Part shown: piece after piece, positions 10,701-18,699 of the stretch
Position numbering within the stretch: the stretch's first letter is position 1
Layout of the letters: each line of letters opens with the position of its first letter
Source: Saccoglossus kowalevskii
Lineage: Eukaryota; Hemichordata; Enteropneusta; Harrimaniidae
Assembly: GCF_000003605.2 (NCBI RefSeq)
Contig: NW_003150760.1
Coordinates: 337,106 to 365,682 of the forward strand
DNA length: 28,577 nt
Direction of reading: 5' to 3'
Translations under genes and position numbers: made by a program
The notes under the pieces: generated by a model
What the model was told of the DNA's origin: nothing
The model's input: the letters and a program-made list of their open reading frames with translations, nothing else
The model's database searches: none

Positions 10701-13551
10701 TTATTCCACCATATTAGAATTCTAACAAACAATCTTGACATCACTCTGCGACACAAATCGAAAATCCTAGAGAAGTAGGACTGGATTTGAAATTTTGCGT
10801 TTGGAAGTTGAATTAGAAAATGACGTTGACAGAGGGGAATTGTAAGTCAATTGTGTCAAAGTATTCTTTAATATTAAATCAAAATTGTTTTTAATATTAA
10901 ATCAAAATTGCTTACCAGTTGATGCTTCAAGTCCAATGCAAATGAGTGTTAAACTCATTTCTTGGCATTAGTAGGCCTGTACGAGAACACCGAAAAGTAT
11001 GCACGAAGACAGTACTGCGGGAGTATCGACCGATGCGCTTTTCCTCATAAGGATACATCATGGAAATGCCGAAATACAAAACGTTTAGAACAGATTGAGC
11101 GAACTTCTTTGTATGGGGACTGGTCAAACTCTGGGGGCTGCCATGTTTGTTTTTATTAGTAGAGGACGCGCGTAATCGTTCAATATTTGGAATTCAAATT
11201 TCCTAATATGGTAGGATGAAAATACTCAGTACAATATCGTCAAATTACTGCACGCTTATGGTGTTACGGCGTGTTATGATTTGTAACCTTATATTATATA
11301 GTATAGTACCACATAATGTCACATTACGGAAACAAATCTTTATATACTCTTCAGTTGCAGTTAATAATGGTTTTACCATGCCAACCCCATGAACTTTTAC
11401 ATTGACTTTACCAGATAAGGGTTAATGTTGTTTCATATCGACAAACCATTAATATTTGTGATTAATCCTACGTCTACGTGATTTTGAGATAAAGTGCATA
11501 TAAAAAGTAAATAATTAATAATTTCTTTACTGCGTTTGGTACTTATTCTATACTTGTTGACATTGTCTGCTGTCTTTATTTTTGTTTATTGTTTTGGGGC
11601 TATTTGCACCGTAGTTTTTCAGTGAAGCTTATGATAACTTTTAATTATCTGCTACAGAGATTGAATGTCCATCTGGTATGGAATATACGATTTGTGGATC
11701 ATCTTGTCCCCCGTCTTGTTTAATTCCCTATCCGATGGGATCATGTACTGAACGGTGTACTGAGGGTTGCTTCTGTCAAGAAGGTCTCCTCTTAGATGAA
11801 GGTGGAACATGCATTGAGAAAGCCGACTGCGGCTGTTATTATCTGGATAAATTATACAGGGTAATGTATACGTCAGAATCATACTACAACTAGTTGTAGA
11901 AGTTATACAGGGCAATATACATATTATAACCGTGCTACGAGTATTGCATATTGTCCAGGGTTATGTACAACTAGTAGTAGAGACTACCTCTAATTTCATG
12001 TAAGATGTGAAACAGAAACAACTAACAATTTTATAATTGTTATAATTTTTTTTCAATTTTTGATTCACAGTATGGTGAGGTATTACCCATTGACATTCCG
12101 TGTTGTTGTAATAGTAAGTACATATTGTTTGAATTCGTATTACAATATCGCTTTGCATTCGCATTCAAGCACCGGCTGTTGATTCCGAAGTAGTTATACG
12201 AGCTGGTTAAACATTCTAAAATCAATTGTGCATACTTCTCACTTGTGTTTATTACAGTTACCAACACAATTTGTGATGGCTCACGATATTTCCAGGTTAA
12301 TACGGACCAAGTCAGCTGGTTTGAAGCAAGAGGTATCTGCAAAGACCGCGGTGGTAAACTAGCAATGCTGAACACAGAGACATCCAACACATATGTCACG
12401 AACTATATACAGTTCAATAATCTAGATGACGAGGTCAAAAGTGGCTTCTGGATTGGATTGGACGATACTGACACTGAAGGCTCGTTCGTCTGGATCGACG
12501 GGACTTCTTTTACTGGTAGCTTCAGCAACTGGGGGAAAGGTGAACCAAACAACAAGTCGCCCCCCAAAAAACCTAAAGGTCAAGACTGTGTTCAGTTGTC
12601 GTGAGTAGAAATCATTTTTTATTAATTTCGTTCTAGGTCAATAAATATTTGAAGTCTCGAAGACACTGAAAACAGCTTAAGAGGAAATTTTGTTCAGCTA
12701 GGGAAAAAACACCTGAGACTCGTATAATCATTTGTCTTTAAGTCGAAGTCATACGGCCCCACCTAATTCGTTCCATCCCGCAATGAATGAAAACAATAGT
12801 ATTAGGTCATAGTGAAATGTTATTCGATATTTGAGTCATTGTCAAATGTAAATCTAATTTGGTGATTGATTGTACTACAGGAAGAAGCGTTCGCTGAAAT
12901 GGTACGACGCTCATTGTGCTCATAAAAAAGGATACATCTGCGAACTCAGTAAGTATGATCATCACTTGTAATAATTAACAACCGCAGATTGGGGATATCA
13001 ACATGTTATTATTACAGTTAAATAGGCAAGACTTTATAAAAAATGCGAGTTTGAGAAACATCAACGATGCAAATGATATATAATCATGCAACTGGTAGTA
13101 TTTCATAACGCACATTGCGTGAAATATTTGTATGTCAGAGACACAAATGACCTTATGTCATGAAACATAATAGTCGAGCAATACGTGTAATATATTTGAT
13201 GCGTATTTCAATATGGAATACCATTACAAGCGCAGCATAGAATAGAATTGTTACGAATGTTCATGCAGACTCGCTATTTGCTATTTTGTCATCAGCTGAT
13301 AAAGCAAATAATAGAGCAGGCTTGATTACATGCAAAACAACCTAAATGTAGCAGCGTTTAGGGACTAAAAGACGACGTGGCACCCATTATTTTAGGATAA
13401 CGAGACCAAGACGTGGATTTGCGCATTAGTTGGCATCGGGCTAACAAGCGTTATTTAGGCCGACCTCCCCGCCCTGGTTAACACAAAAACACAAAGGCTC
13501 AAAGATAAATTTCCAATTGAAAATGATCAGATTTTTCTAACATGAACTATC

Positions 13552-13583
<32 letters not shown>

Positions 13584-14584
13584 TTGTACATTATCACATA
13601 ACAAAATACTGTTACATACAGTTACCACTAGTATTATGCAAGATGATACAGTAAACAGTCACAAACTGTTAGGTCAAGGTATAGACGCATGTACTCGGCA
13701 CTTTTATTCCTACAAGTAACAACTTTTGCTTTTTATGTATAGACAGCGCTTTTAACACAGTACAGACATGTCTGAGTTGCCTGGAAAGAAACGCATACGC
13801 ATGCTGTTAAAAATACCGAAACAATGAATTCACACAGTATTTGTTTTGAAAGTCAAATAAACAGAATTTCTGTATATTGTACATTTAATCTATACAGGCA
13901 TGTGTTTACCATTAGCATAGCCTCGGGTATTTTTATATCATATTCTCAGAGATTAATGCCAGAAATTTTAAACAATTAAGTTGGCTTAAAGTAGAGATGC
14001 AATTTATTTGTGATTTTCAATTAAAAGTATTTTTTTTTAGTTTTTTATATAGATTTCTATCTAAAGAACATTCTGTGAAAATTTGATTACTCAATTAAAA
14101 AAGCAAGCCAAATAAACTGCATCTCTACCTTAATTATGTTGCTAAAATTATATATTGGAATCATTAGAAAATAAGTTGCAAGAATGATTGTAAACATATA
14201 AAACACCACAATTAAAATGGATACAATTTTAACACGAACATTTCAATTATTTTTTTGTTGTAAAACAATTTTTGTGAGAATTGCAAAGAGCCGTGATAAA
14301 TACATTTTTTGTATTTCCCGGTATCTGGAGTTTTGATTCAAGTATGTTGCCCTTTGAGAGTTTGACAGTATGAATTCACGATTGTCTTAATATGACAAAT
14401 GTGCCCCAATGGCCGACTGTAATGTAAATCATTTGTATATACAAGAGCCGAAACAGTCGCCACTTTCAAACAAAAAATATCTCTGCATTACAATAACAAT
14501 TATTCAAACTTTTGTAATTCAAACATGCTACATATGCGCTTAGTAATCAAAATATCTTTTCTCGTTACAGGCTCTTTATGTTAA
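4654..14584 (+). CDS. Secreted mosaic C-type lectin: TSP1, WSC-like, SMB, VWD-C8-TIL, CTLD (16 coding exons)
   Basis: Complete split gene. Coding exons: 4654-4702, 4902-5045, 5196-5290, 5751-5916, 6252-6407, 6555-6668, 7133-7338, 7929-8036, 9046-9201, 9309-9453, 9782-9961, 11658-11860, 12071-12113, 12258-12600, 12881-12948, 14571-14584. They sum to 2190 bases, 729 residues plus stop, and every junction is phase-compatible (phases 1,1,0,1,1,1,0,0,0,1,1,0,1,2,1). All introns are GT-AG except intron 2 (GC-AG). Order of parts: signal peptide (1 to about 21), TSP1 (22-62), WSC-like (66-151), unknown four-Cys module (152-203), somatomedin B (205-239), VWD (242 to about 410), C8 (about 414-506), TIL plus a CC-rich linker (507-588), C-type lectin (about 592-725). 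No membrane segment is seen, so the product is probably a secreted, disulfide-rich adhesion or recognition protein; the ligand is unknown. The acceptor at 4647, six bases before the ATG, argues for this start. The architecture resembles SCO-spondin, zonadhesin or IgGFc-binding proteins in parts, but no family I know has this order. Confidence 0.88.
4902..5045 (+). CDS. Lectin exon 2: thrombospondin type 1 repeat
   Basis: Residues 22-62 form one TSP1 domain with six cysteines (29, 33, 42, 47, 55, 60). WSRWSDC is the WxxWxxC motif that is C-mannosylated on tryptophan in the family. CSETCDRG fits the O-fucosylation motif CxxTCxxG. TSP1 domains bind glycans and matrix proteins. The exon is symmetrical, phase 1 at both ends, and its donor is AG|GCAAGT, a consensus GC-type donor; the next acceptor keeps frame only with this site. 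Confidence 0.88.
5196..5916 (+). CDS. Lectin exons 3-4: WSC-like domain
   Basis: Exons 5196-5290 and 5751-5916 together encode residues 65-151. They start with EGCWKKT and contain SCARAAYDEKYTYFVF, a central DKCYAA, a later KWCRSGLG and end GAMDVYKIE. This follows the WSC/WSC-like plan (GCW/Y..., C..A....Y.YF, C, then C..GLG....DVY) common in invertebrate secreted mosaics, where it is thought to bind carbohydrate. It has four cysteines (71, 98, about 117 and 139), fewer than the eight of the fungal WSC type. The two-exon unit is phase 1 outside and phase 0 inside. Confidence 0.7.
6252..6407 (+). CDS. Lectin exon 5: unrecognised four-cysteine module
   Basis: A single phase 1-1 exon encodes residues 152-203. 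It begins DWKCPDSADYGFADVPHG, has a central SCTYGD and ends VIICCEE. The cysteine order is C, C, CC. I do not recognise the fold. The reading frame is supported by the consensus donor (AAG|GTAAGT), the acceptor (TTTCTAG) and by joining flawlessly to recognisable domains on both sides. It could be a diverged repeat of a known small domain or a family-specific module. Confidence 0.75.
6555..6668 (+). CDS. Lectin exon 6: somatomedin B domain
   Basis: Residues 205-239 have the eight cysteines of somatomedin B in the right order, including NCWCDSQC and HGDCCPEY (family pattern CxCDxxCxxxGDCCxDY). In vitronectin this fold binds PAI-1 and receptors; it is also found in ENPP proteins and many invertebrate mosaics. 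The exon is phase 1 at both ends, so it is a self-contained shuffling unit. The ligand here is unknown. Confidence 0.88.
6878..7130 (+). repeat. Diverged tandem repeat inside lectin intron 6
   Basis: About five diverged units of roughly 45-58 bp carry ACATCCCAGTGACACTC, CGAGCAATA and GTTACAAGTTTGATAAAATG variants. Units begin near 6878, 6930, 6970, 7018 and 7075, and the array ends just before the VWD exon acceptor. Confidence 0.65.
7133..9201 (+). CDS. Lectin exons 7-9: von Willebrand factor type D domain
   Basis: Exons 7133-7338, 7929-8036 and 9046-9201 encode residues 242-398. The start CSAVGDPHYTSFD is the hallmark opening of VWD, with GDPH as in VWF, mucins and zonadhesin. The middle has the beta-rich LLLMQGKQVKVNG stretch. 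The end carries CGLCGNFNDNGGDEF, with the CGLC motif associated with multimerisation in VWF and mucins and the adjacent calcium-loop residues N and D. Its internal introns are phase 0, unlike the phase-1 introns at module borders. Confidence 0.92.
7561..7870 (-). mobile_element. Possible LINE 3' end with (AAAT)n tail in intron 7
   Basis: On the minus strand a coding-like stretch (containing LPAPGTRHNFSLTR) leads into a tail of AAAT units at 7601-7561. LINEs of several clades end in such simple repeats. The family was not identified and the body could be chance. Confidence 0.3.
8332..8892 (-). other. 186-codon antisense open frame in intron 8, unknown
   Basis: This is the longest uninterrupted frame in the window, antisense to the lectin gene and wholly within intron 8. 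At this base composition a 186-codon open run is unlikely by chance in a window this size, roughly one in a hundred by my rough estimate. No domain, signal peptide or transposon motif is recognised. A TATTTATAAG motif lies only about a dozen bases before the ATG, too close for a normal promoter. It may be a remnant of an insertion, a nested gene, or chance. Confidence 0.25.
9309..9961 (+). CDS. Lectin exons 10-11: end of VWD and C8 domain
   Basis: Exons 9309-9453 and 9782-9961 encode residues 399-506. FGDSW ends the VWD module, then a C8 domain follows, with cysteines in LNC, QLC, PSC, FSC, GGC, TQC and TEC and the conserved GDWR near the end. The family has a CxxDxC step; here it reads CEMDVEF, so one of the eight usual cysteines is absent. 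Confidence 0.85.
10058..10645. repeat. Older palindrome interrupted by the poly-G MITE
   Basis: If the insertion at 10125-10626 and one target copy are removed, the left arm 10058-10082 (starting ATGTTTACACCGCC) pairs with a right arm made of 10113-10124 plus 10635-10645 (TGTTAACCGAGG then TGGGTAAACAT). The palindrome therefore predates the insertion. Confidence 0.5.
10125..10626. mobile_element. hAT-like MITE with poly-G termini, in lectin intron 11
   Basis: A 502-bp insertion is flanked by exact 8-bp repeats AACCGAGG at 10117-10124 and 10627-10634, the duplication length of hAT elements. Ends are inverted: CC plus 11 G then CACTCT on the left; on the right, in reverse complement, CCC plus 11 G then AGTGTCACTCT. 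A second shared block, CATGTGCGTTC, lies at 10161-10171 and, inverted, at 10574-10584. The interior holds repeated TCTGCAATA...GGGGG motifs. There is no transposase. Confidence 0.7.
10968..11278 (+). repeat. Dispersed repeat R2, copy 1 (lectin intron 11)
   Basis: Two blocks match 24653-24840: AAAGTATGCACGAAGACAGTA followed by a GAGTATCGACCGATGCG variant, then TAGGATGAAAATAC with a following ...GTGTTACGG. This copy carries about 105 extra bases (about 11057-11162) between the blocks. No coding signal. Confidence 0.7.
11658..12113 (+). CDS. Lectin exons 12-13: TIL domain and CC-rich linker
   Basis: Exon 11658-11860 encodes a trypsin-inhibitor-like (TIL) domain starting ECPSGMEYTICGSSCPPSC and running through CTEGCFC to DCGCYYL, with the ten cysteines expected. 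TIL modules regularly follow VWD-C8 units. The small exon 12071-12113 continues with YGEVLPIDIPCCCN, resembling the start of the VWC-like piece after TIL in mucin-type assemblies, but it stops after three adjacent cysteines and passes straight to the lectin domain. Confidence 0.88.
12258..12948 (+). CDS. Lectin exons 14-15: C-type lectin domain
   Basis: Exons 12258-12600 and 12881-12948 encode residues 589-725. Hallmarks seen: SWFEARGICKDRGGKLAML, FWIGLDD, a GEPNN loop with the EPN motif linked to mannose-type specificity in family members, DCVQL, WYDAHC in the WND position, and GYICEL at the end. The four canonical cysteines are present. An inserted Lys/Pro-rich patch (KSPPKKPKGQ) follows EPN. 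WYD instead of WND could weaken the second half of the calcium site, so calcium-dependent sugar binding is probable but not assured. Confidence 0.9.
13552..13589. repeat. (AT)n then (AAAT)n microsatellite in last intron
   Basis: A run of AT dinucleotides passes into AAAT units. Confidence 0.85.
13990..14129. mobile_element. TTAA-flanked MITE, 140 bp, in last lectin intron
   Basis: TTAA at 13986-13989 and 14130-14133 flank a unit whose ends are inverted: AGTAGAGATGCAATTTATTT on the left; on the right, reverse complement, GGTAGAGATGCAGTTTATTT. TTAA target duplication points to a piggyBac- or Kolobok-type source. The interior is AT-rich and non-coding. Confidence 0.65.
14571..14584 (+). CDS. 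Lectin exon 16: terminal 14-base coding exon
   Basis: A strong acceptor (CTTTTCTCGTTACAG) is followed by 14 coding bases that complete a split serine and add SLC before TAA. The matching donor is CTCA|GTAAGT at 12948/12949. If that donor were not used, translation would run on to a TAA just after SKYDHHL within the intron. The spliced form adds a C-terminal cysteine, which could pair with the extra cysteine at the lectin domain's start (TIC). Confidence 0.6.
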
Positions 14585-14770
14585 TAAATACACATTGAGT
14601 GAAGAGTGTCCTGCAGCAATAATTGAATATTCAATAGATGATCGTATTTGTATAAAATCTGATACATATATAATATCCTTTCCCTTTAACGTCATAATAA
14701 CTTTAATATTAGTATAAGTAGGAGCATACTAGAAAATGTTGTAGTATATTTTTCTGCACATGGATGCTAA

Positions 14771-14776
14771 AATAAA
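14771..14776 (+). promoter_or_regulatory. Candidate polyadenylation signal of the lectin gene
   Basis: AATAAA lies about 190 bases after the stop codon. Another AATAAA overlaps the stop codon itself (14583-14588) and would leave almost no 3' UTR. Confidence 0.45.
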
Positions 14777-17470
14777 TACCTTCACAGCACTTTTTACTCC
14801 TTTCTAGATTGTGTAAATATTAGTGTGGCAATTGTTCAAGATTGCATGCTGGGAGCCTTATTCGTCTTAGTTTGCTTTAGTCACAGTCGTTTTTCCCCAC
14901 ATAGTATTGAGTGACGTTTGTTTCATCCTACAATTTGTATACTCACTCTCCTTGAATCCATCTAAATTACAATGGTAACGTTGGTGCTCCACCTATTTTA
15001 CCCTCCCTGAATTTGATCAATACAATCACACATATCTGCATAAAAGTTAAATAAGATAACACGATGAATTGTAAGAATTGTTTTAGAAACAAGTAGTTTG
15101 TCATAAAATGCAGACATTAGTTTGGGACAAGTTATTAGGATTGGGCGGTGATGAAATGATAACTACAATGTAAACAACATTCGAACAAGTGACCTAACAG
15201 CCAATACACCTCGGCTGAGTTTGTGTCCTCTTCAAAACAAAATTGATAATGTTCTGTACGATAAGATATTAGCTTTGTCGTCAGTGTTCCCGCAGTTTAT
15301 TTACCCAACATGAAAAACACAATGGCTAAAATGGAGAATTGAAATATTGTCACAAAATAAACATGTCTGACCGAAGTCAGAGCAATCGAGCTGGTACTTT
15401 TTCAGGAAGACGTCGAAAATATTTGTTTACAAAAATATTTAAGATTTCGTCACGATATCAACAAAGTTGACAATTGTCCGCGAAAGATACCAAGTACCAA
15501 AGTATTTAAGCTTGCAGTTTCAAGTCGAAAATAGCATTTTTACTAAAAAAAAGTATTTTCAATACATACATACAAAGAATCAAAGTATATATTAATTTTC
15601 GCGAGGAAGTTGAAATAAATGTTGACAGGCGATGACGGACGGACAATCATCTAGCTCCGCTATCTTCGAAATAAGAAAGAAAGCTGATAGATAAGGGGTA
15701 CTATGGCAAGCAAAAACATTGAATGGTTCAGTACAAAATCAGGCAAGAAAGCCAGAAATAGTACACTGAAATCAAGAATGAAACAAACACAAAACATCGA
15801 CGAGTTTGTAAATTCTTATGAAAAACGCATCATGGCCCTAATAAAAACATCCCAATACAGAATATGTTTTGATTTCAATATTGTAATAGAAGAAATATGA
15901 AACTAAATATAAATACACTCGGGTGCTCAGGTGACATACAACACCATTACAAAAGTATGTATTTTAACGCATACAATAAAAGTAGTTCCAATAAAGTCAC
16001 ATAATCACATATGTAAAAGCTCTTACCAAAAACGATGACATATTGTTATTATTGTGCATCTCGTCACATACAACGTAAAACCATTTTGACGTTAACACGG
16101 TGAACAGGGGAAGAATCGGCATATTTCAAACACAGGAACAATGAAACCACAATTATCTGCACACAACGGTACAAGCAGTACCCAAAACCACATAGTGGCT
16201 GTCCCGCCGAAATATCAAGGTGTGAGTCACACAGTAAGTGGCTTTTAAAAACACGTCACAGGAGTATTTTGATATTGTGTAATACACCAGACAGCTGTCA
16301 ATGGACTTTATTTGAATACAGGCCAATCATTAATAGCGTCCACTGCATCAAAAAACGGAAATAAAGAAACGGATCTCAACTATATAGGGCCTCGATCACA
16401 ATAGAAAGACCAATTTAAGGGAAAGGTGCACATATCTGTAATTGATCTAAGCAAGATTTTCCAAGATAGATTATTTTTTCACAAAGTACCACCTCTATTA
16501 TATATACATTACAAGCCAATACCGTAAAACGTCAGAATAGACCACATAGTAAAAGTAGAAATATTTTGGTTGCTTATTAATTTCCATAAAAATGTAATTG
16601 GTATAGACATTCTGTAATTTAATGATCAACTTGCACCCACTTGATCTCCTAGGGTATCTTTCAGAAAATTAGCACAATGTAGTTGCTGACGTAATCAAAA
16701 CCATTACATATTTACCCAGAAGACTGAGTGGATCAGACACTGTACCCATTAAATTGTGCAATTTGAAAAAGACAGGCCTTATATTATATTGGGAACAGTA
16801 AACCACCCCGTGACAAACGGTGAACTATTCACATCACAAGCTATAACATGGTTACATCATATTGACAATGAATCTGATATTTTTGTAAATAATGACAAAC
16901 CAAAGGTAACTCTGATAGTAATCGGTTGGTTACATAAGATATTGATCAAATATTTTGTCTGGGGAAGTAAATCTTCCACCTGGTTTATTTTGTAATAGTG
17001 ATGCCGAATATTTGTAATTGTCAACATCATTTTGTGGTGAGCGCAGAGCTGATAATACGGAATCGATAGTACCGGTAAAATAAAATATAGTACTATTTGT
17101 AAATGGGAGCGAAGAATCCCATGATAGAAGAGTTGCAAGTAAAATTCCTAATATTTTCTGCAAGCTGAAGAAGTCACAACTTTTTACAATAGAGCACTGA
17201 CAATACATTCAGCTATCACAGTATTAAAATAACCCAATGCGAGTTGACAGACTTGTACAATTATATGATGGTTTCAGGGTCTTTAGATTCATTTCTAAAG
17301 TCATTAATTTTATTGGCACTGAAATGGAAGAATTCACTAAATATAAAACACATAAATATGCTAAAACATACAGAAAGGAAAGTCAGAAAATATGTTTTAA
17401 TTTTCCATGTGTCACTGCTAACAGATGACAATTAAATTGTCATAAATTTAGGCAGAGGCAAATTTCAACT
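14777..17470. other. Intergenic sequence, no gene supported
   Basis: AT-rich. Open frames of 60-93 codons (15703-15900 plus, 16756-16995 plus, 16857-17208 minus, 17237-17435 plus) overlap one another and carry no recognisable domain. The minus frame at 16930-17208 has a hydrophobic stretch (KILGILLATLLSW) that could mimic a signal peptide, but nothing else supports a gene. The GACGGACGGACA run near 15633-15645 is a common repeat-type motif. Confidence 0.45.
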
Positions 17471-17471
17471 T

Positions 17472-17502
17472 GTCAGTAAAAATGACTATTTTGAACTGTA
17501 GG
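17472..17502 (+). repeat. Direct repeat, left copy (partner 17882-17912)
   Basis: Of 31 bases, 29 match 17882-17912; both end in ATTTTGAACTGTAGG. The pair brackets about 380 bp that hold a hairpin and a hAT MITE. Confidence 0.75.
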
Positions 17503-17524
17503 AATTAATCTGTGATTCAGTCAG

Positions 17525-17588
17525 TGACGGAAAGAGAAATCTAGGTCAGGGGAAGCCCCATGACCTCATAGATTTTCTTTCACGTCAT
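17525..17588. repeat. Imperfect hairpin, 64 nt
   Basis: The left arm TGACGGAAAGAGAAATCTA, GGTCA, GGGG pairs with the right arm CCCC, TGACC, TAGATTTTCTTTC, ACGTCA across a three-base loop (AAG), with small bulges. It could be a tiny palindromic element or a transcribed stem-loop; size and stem are at the low end for a microRNA precursor. Confidence 0.55.
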
Positions 17589-17654
17589 ATAATACGTGAC
17601 CAAGGTCAGCGCCATCTTGCCTTTTGTTCACTCCCCTTTTTTCTCAATATATGA

Positions 17655-17766
17655 CAGTGGCGGATTCAGAGGGGGGGCATCCCCCCAAACGATCATTCAT
17701 ATCATCTGGATTACGCATAGCTTCTCTGCGATTTACGCTCCGTAAATTTTACTGGACCCACCCCTG
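17655..17766. mobile_element. hAT-type MITE, 112 bp
   Basis: The left end CAGTGGCGGATTCAG and the right end CTGGACCCACCCCTG (reverse complement CAGGGGTGGGTCCAG) are typical hAT terminal inverted repeats. Flanking 8-mers are ATATATGA and ATATACAA, six of eight matching, consistent with an aged 8-bp target duplication. It includes an internal GGGGGGGCATCCCCCC hairpin. Confidence 0.65.
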
Positions 17767-18690
17767 ATATACAAGGACTTAAAACAAATTGCTAAGAAAA
17801 GTTGGGTGGTTGGGAAGGACCCGGAATCTATGGTGGTTATGGACTATGTGAAGAGCAGGTTAAAACCCTCCGTGGACTCCAGTCAGTCAAAATGAATATT
17901 TTGAACTGTAGGCAGAGGTGGCGGGTTTCCGAGCAAAACAGTGAATAAAAGAGTAATCGAAAGATGAAATTATTAATTACTAACACCTAGCTACCACCAG
18001 TGAAAACGATGTCTTACCTTACCAGTGTCGTGCCCATAGTAAAAGCATAAAAGCATACTGCTGATAGGGTGACGGGTTCTACATTGCCCGATGACAATCG
18101 ACCCAAACCCAATTATGTCGCGTTGCCCCAGTGCCCTAAGCAGCAATCACGGCTTACATCACAAACCCACAAGAACAGTGATACAGACAATATGCAGAGC
18201 AAGGAATAGCCATAAACATATTAAATGAATAAAACAAAACAAAAACACAAGAATATAAATACTAAGTTTCTAGGATCTGTATTTTGCTCCAAGTAATACA
18301 TACGTGGACAGAGAAATTAAGACACACGACTACATGAGTAAAGTTGACTCTACAGTACTGTTTCGTAAGGTATATGGAGTACCTCACTCATCAGGAGTTA
18401 AGACTTTATTGAATAAACCATCAAAACAGACTACCTTATAAGCGTTAAGATTTGCATAACAATGGAGTTGGTTTACGATATTAAAACTAGTTGTTGCATA
18501 GCAACGATTTGTCTCTTTGTCAACAGGAAGAAAAACAACTCATTTCTTTTATTTAAACTACAGTAATGTGGTTGGAAAATTATAATATATTTCTCTCTAA
18601 TACATAAGTTGCAACGTTTGCTTGAAGTATTATATGGTGCAGCACGCGATAACACTCTCCATTTGATGTCATAATCGATGTTATTGTCAG
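17767..18690. other. Non-coding stretch, no gene supported
   Basis: Contains the right copy of the 31-bp direct repeat (17882-17912). One 60-codon minus frame (18473-18655) lacks any domain. Nothing else is recognised. Confidence 0.5.
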
Positions 18691-18699
18691 TTCATTAAA

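Noticed and set aside
12040-12399. 119-codon minus-strand frame opposite the lectin exon
   Set aside because: Shadow of the C-type lectin exon on the other strand.
16930-17208. Minus-strand frame with a signal-like hydrophobic run
   Set aside because: Overlaps other frames of similar length; no cysteines, motifs or further exons support a gene.
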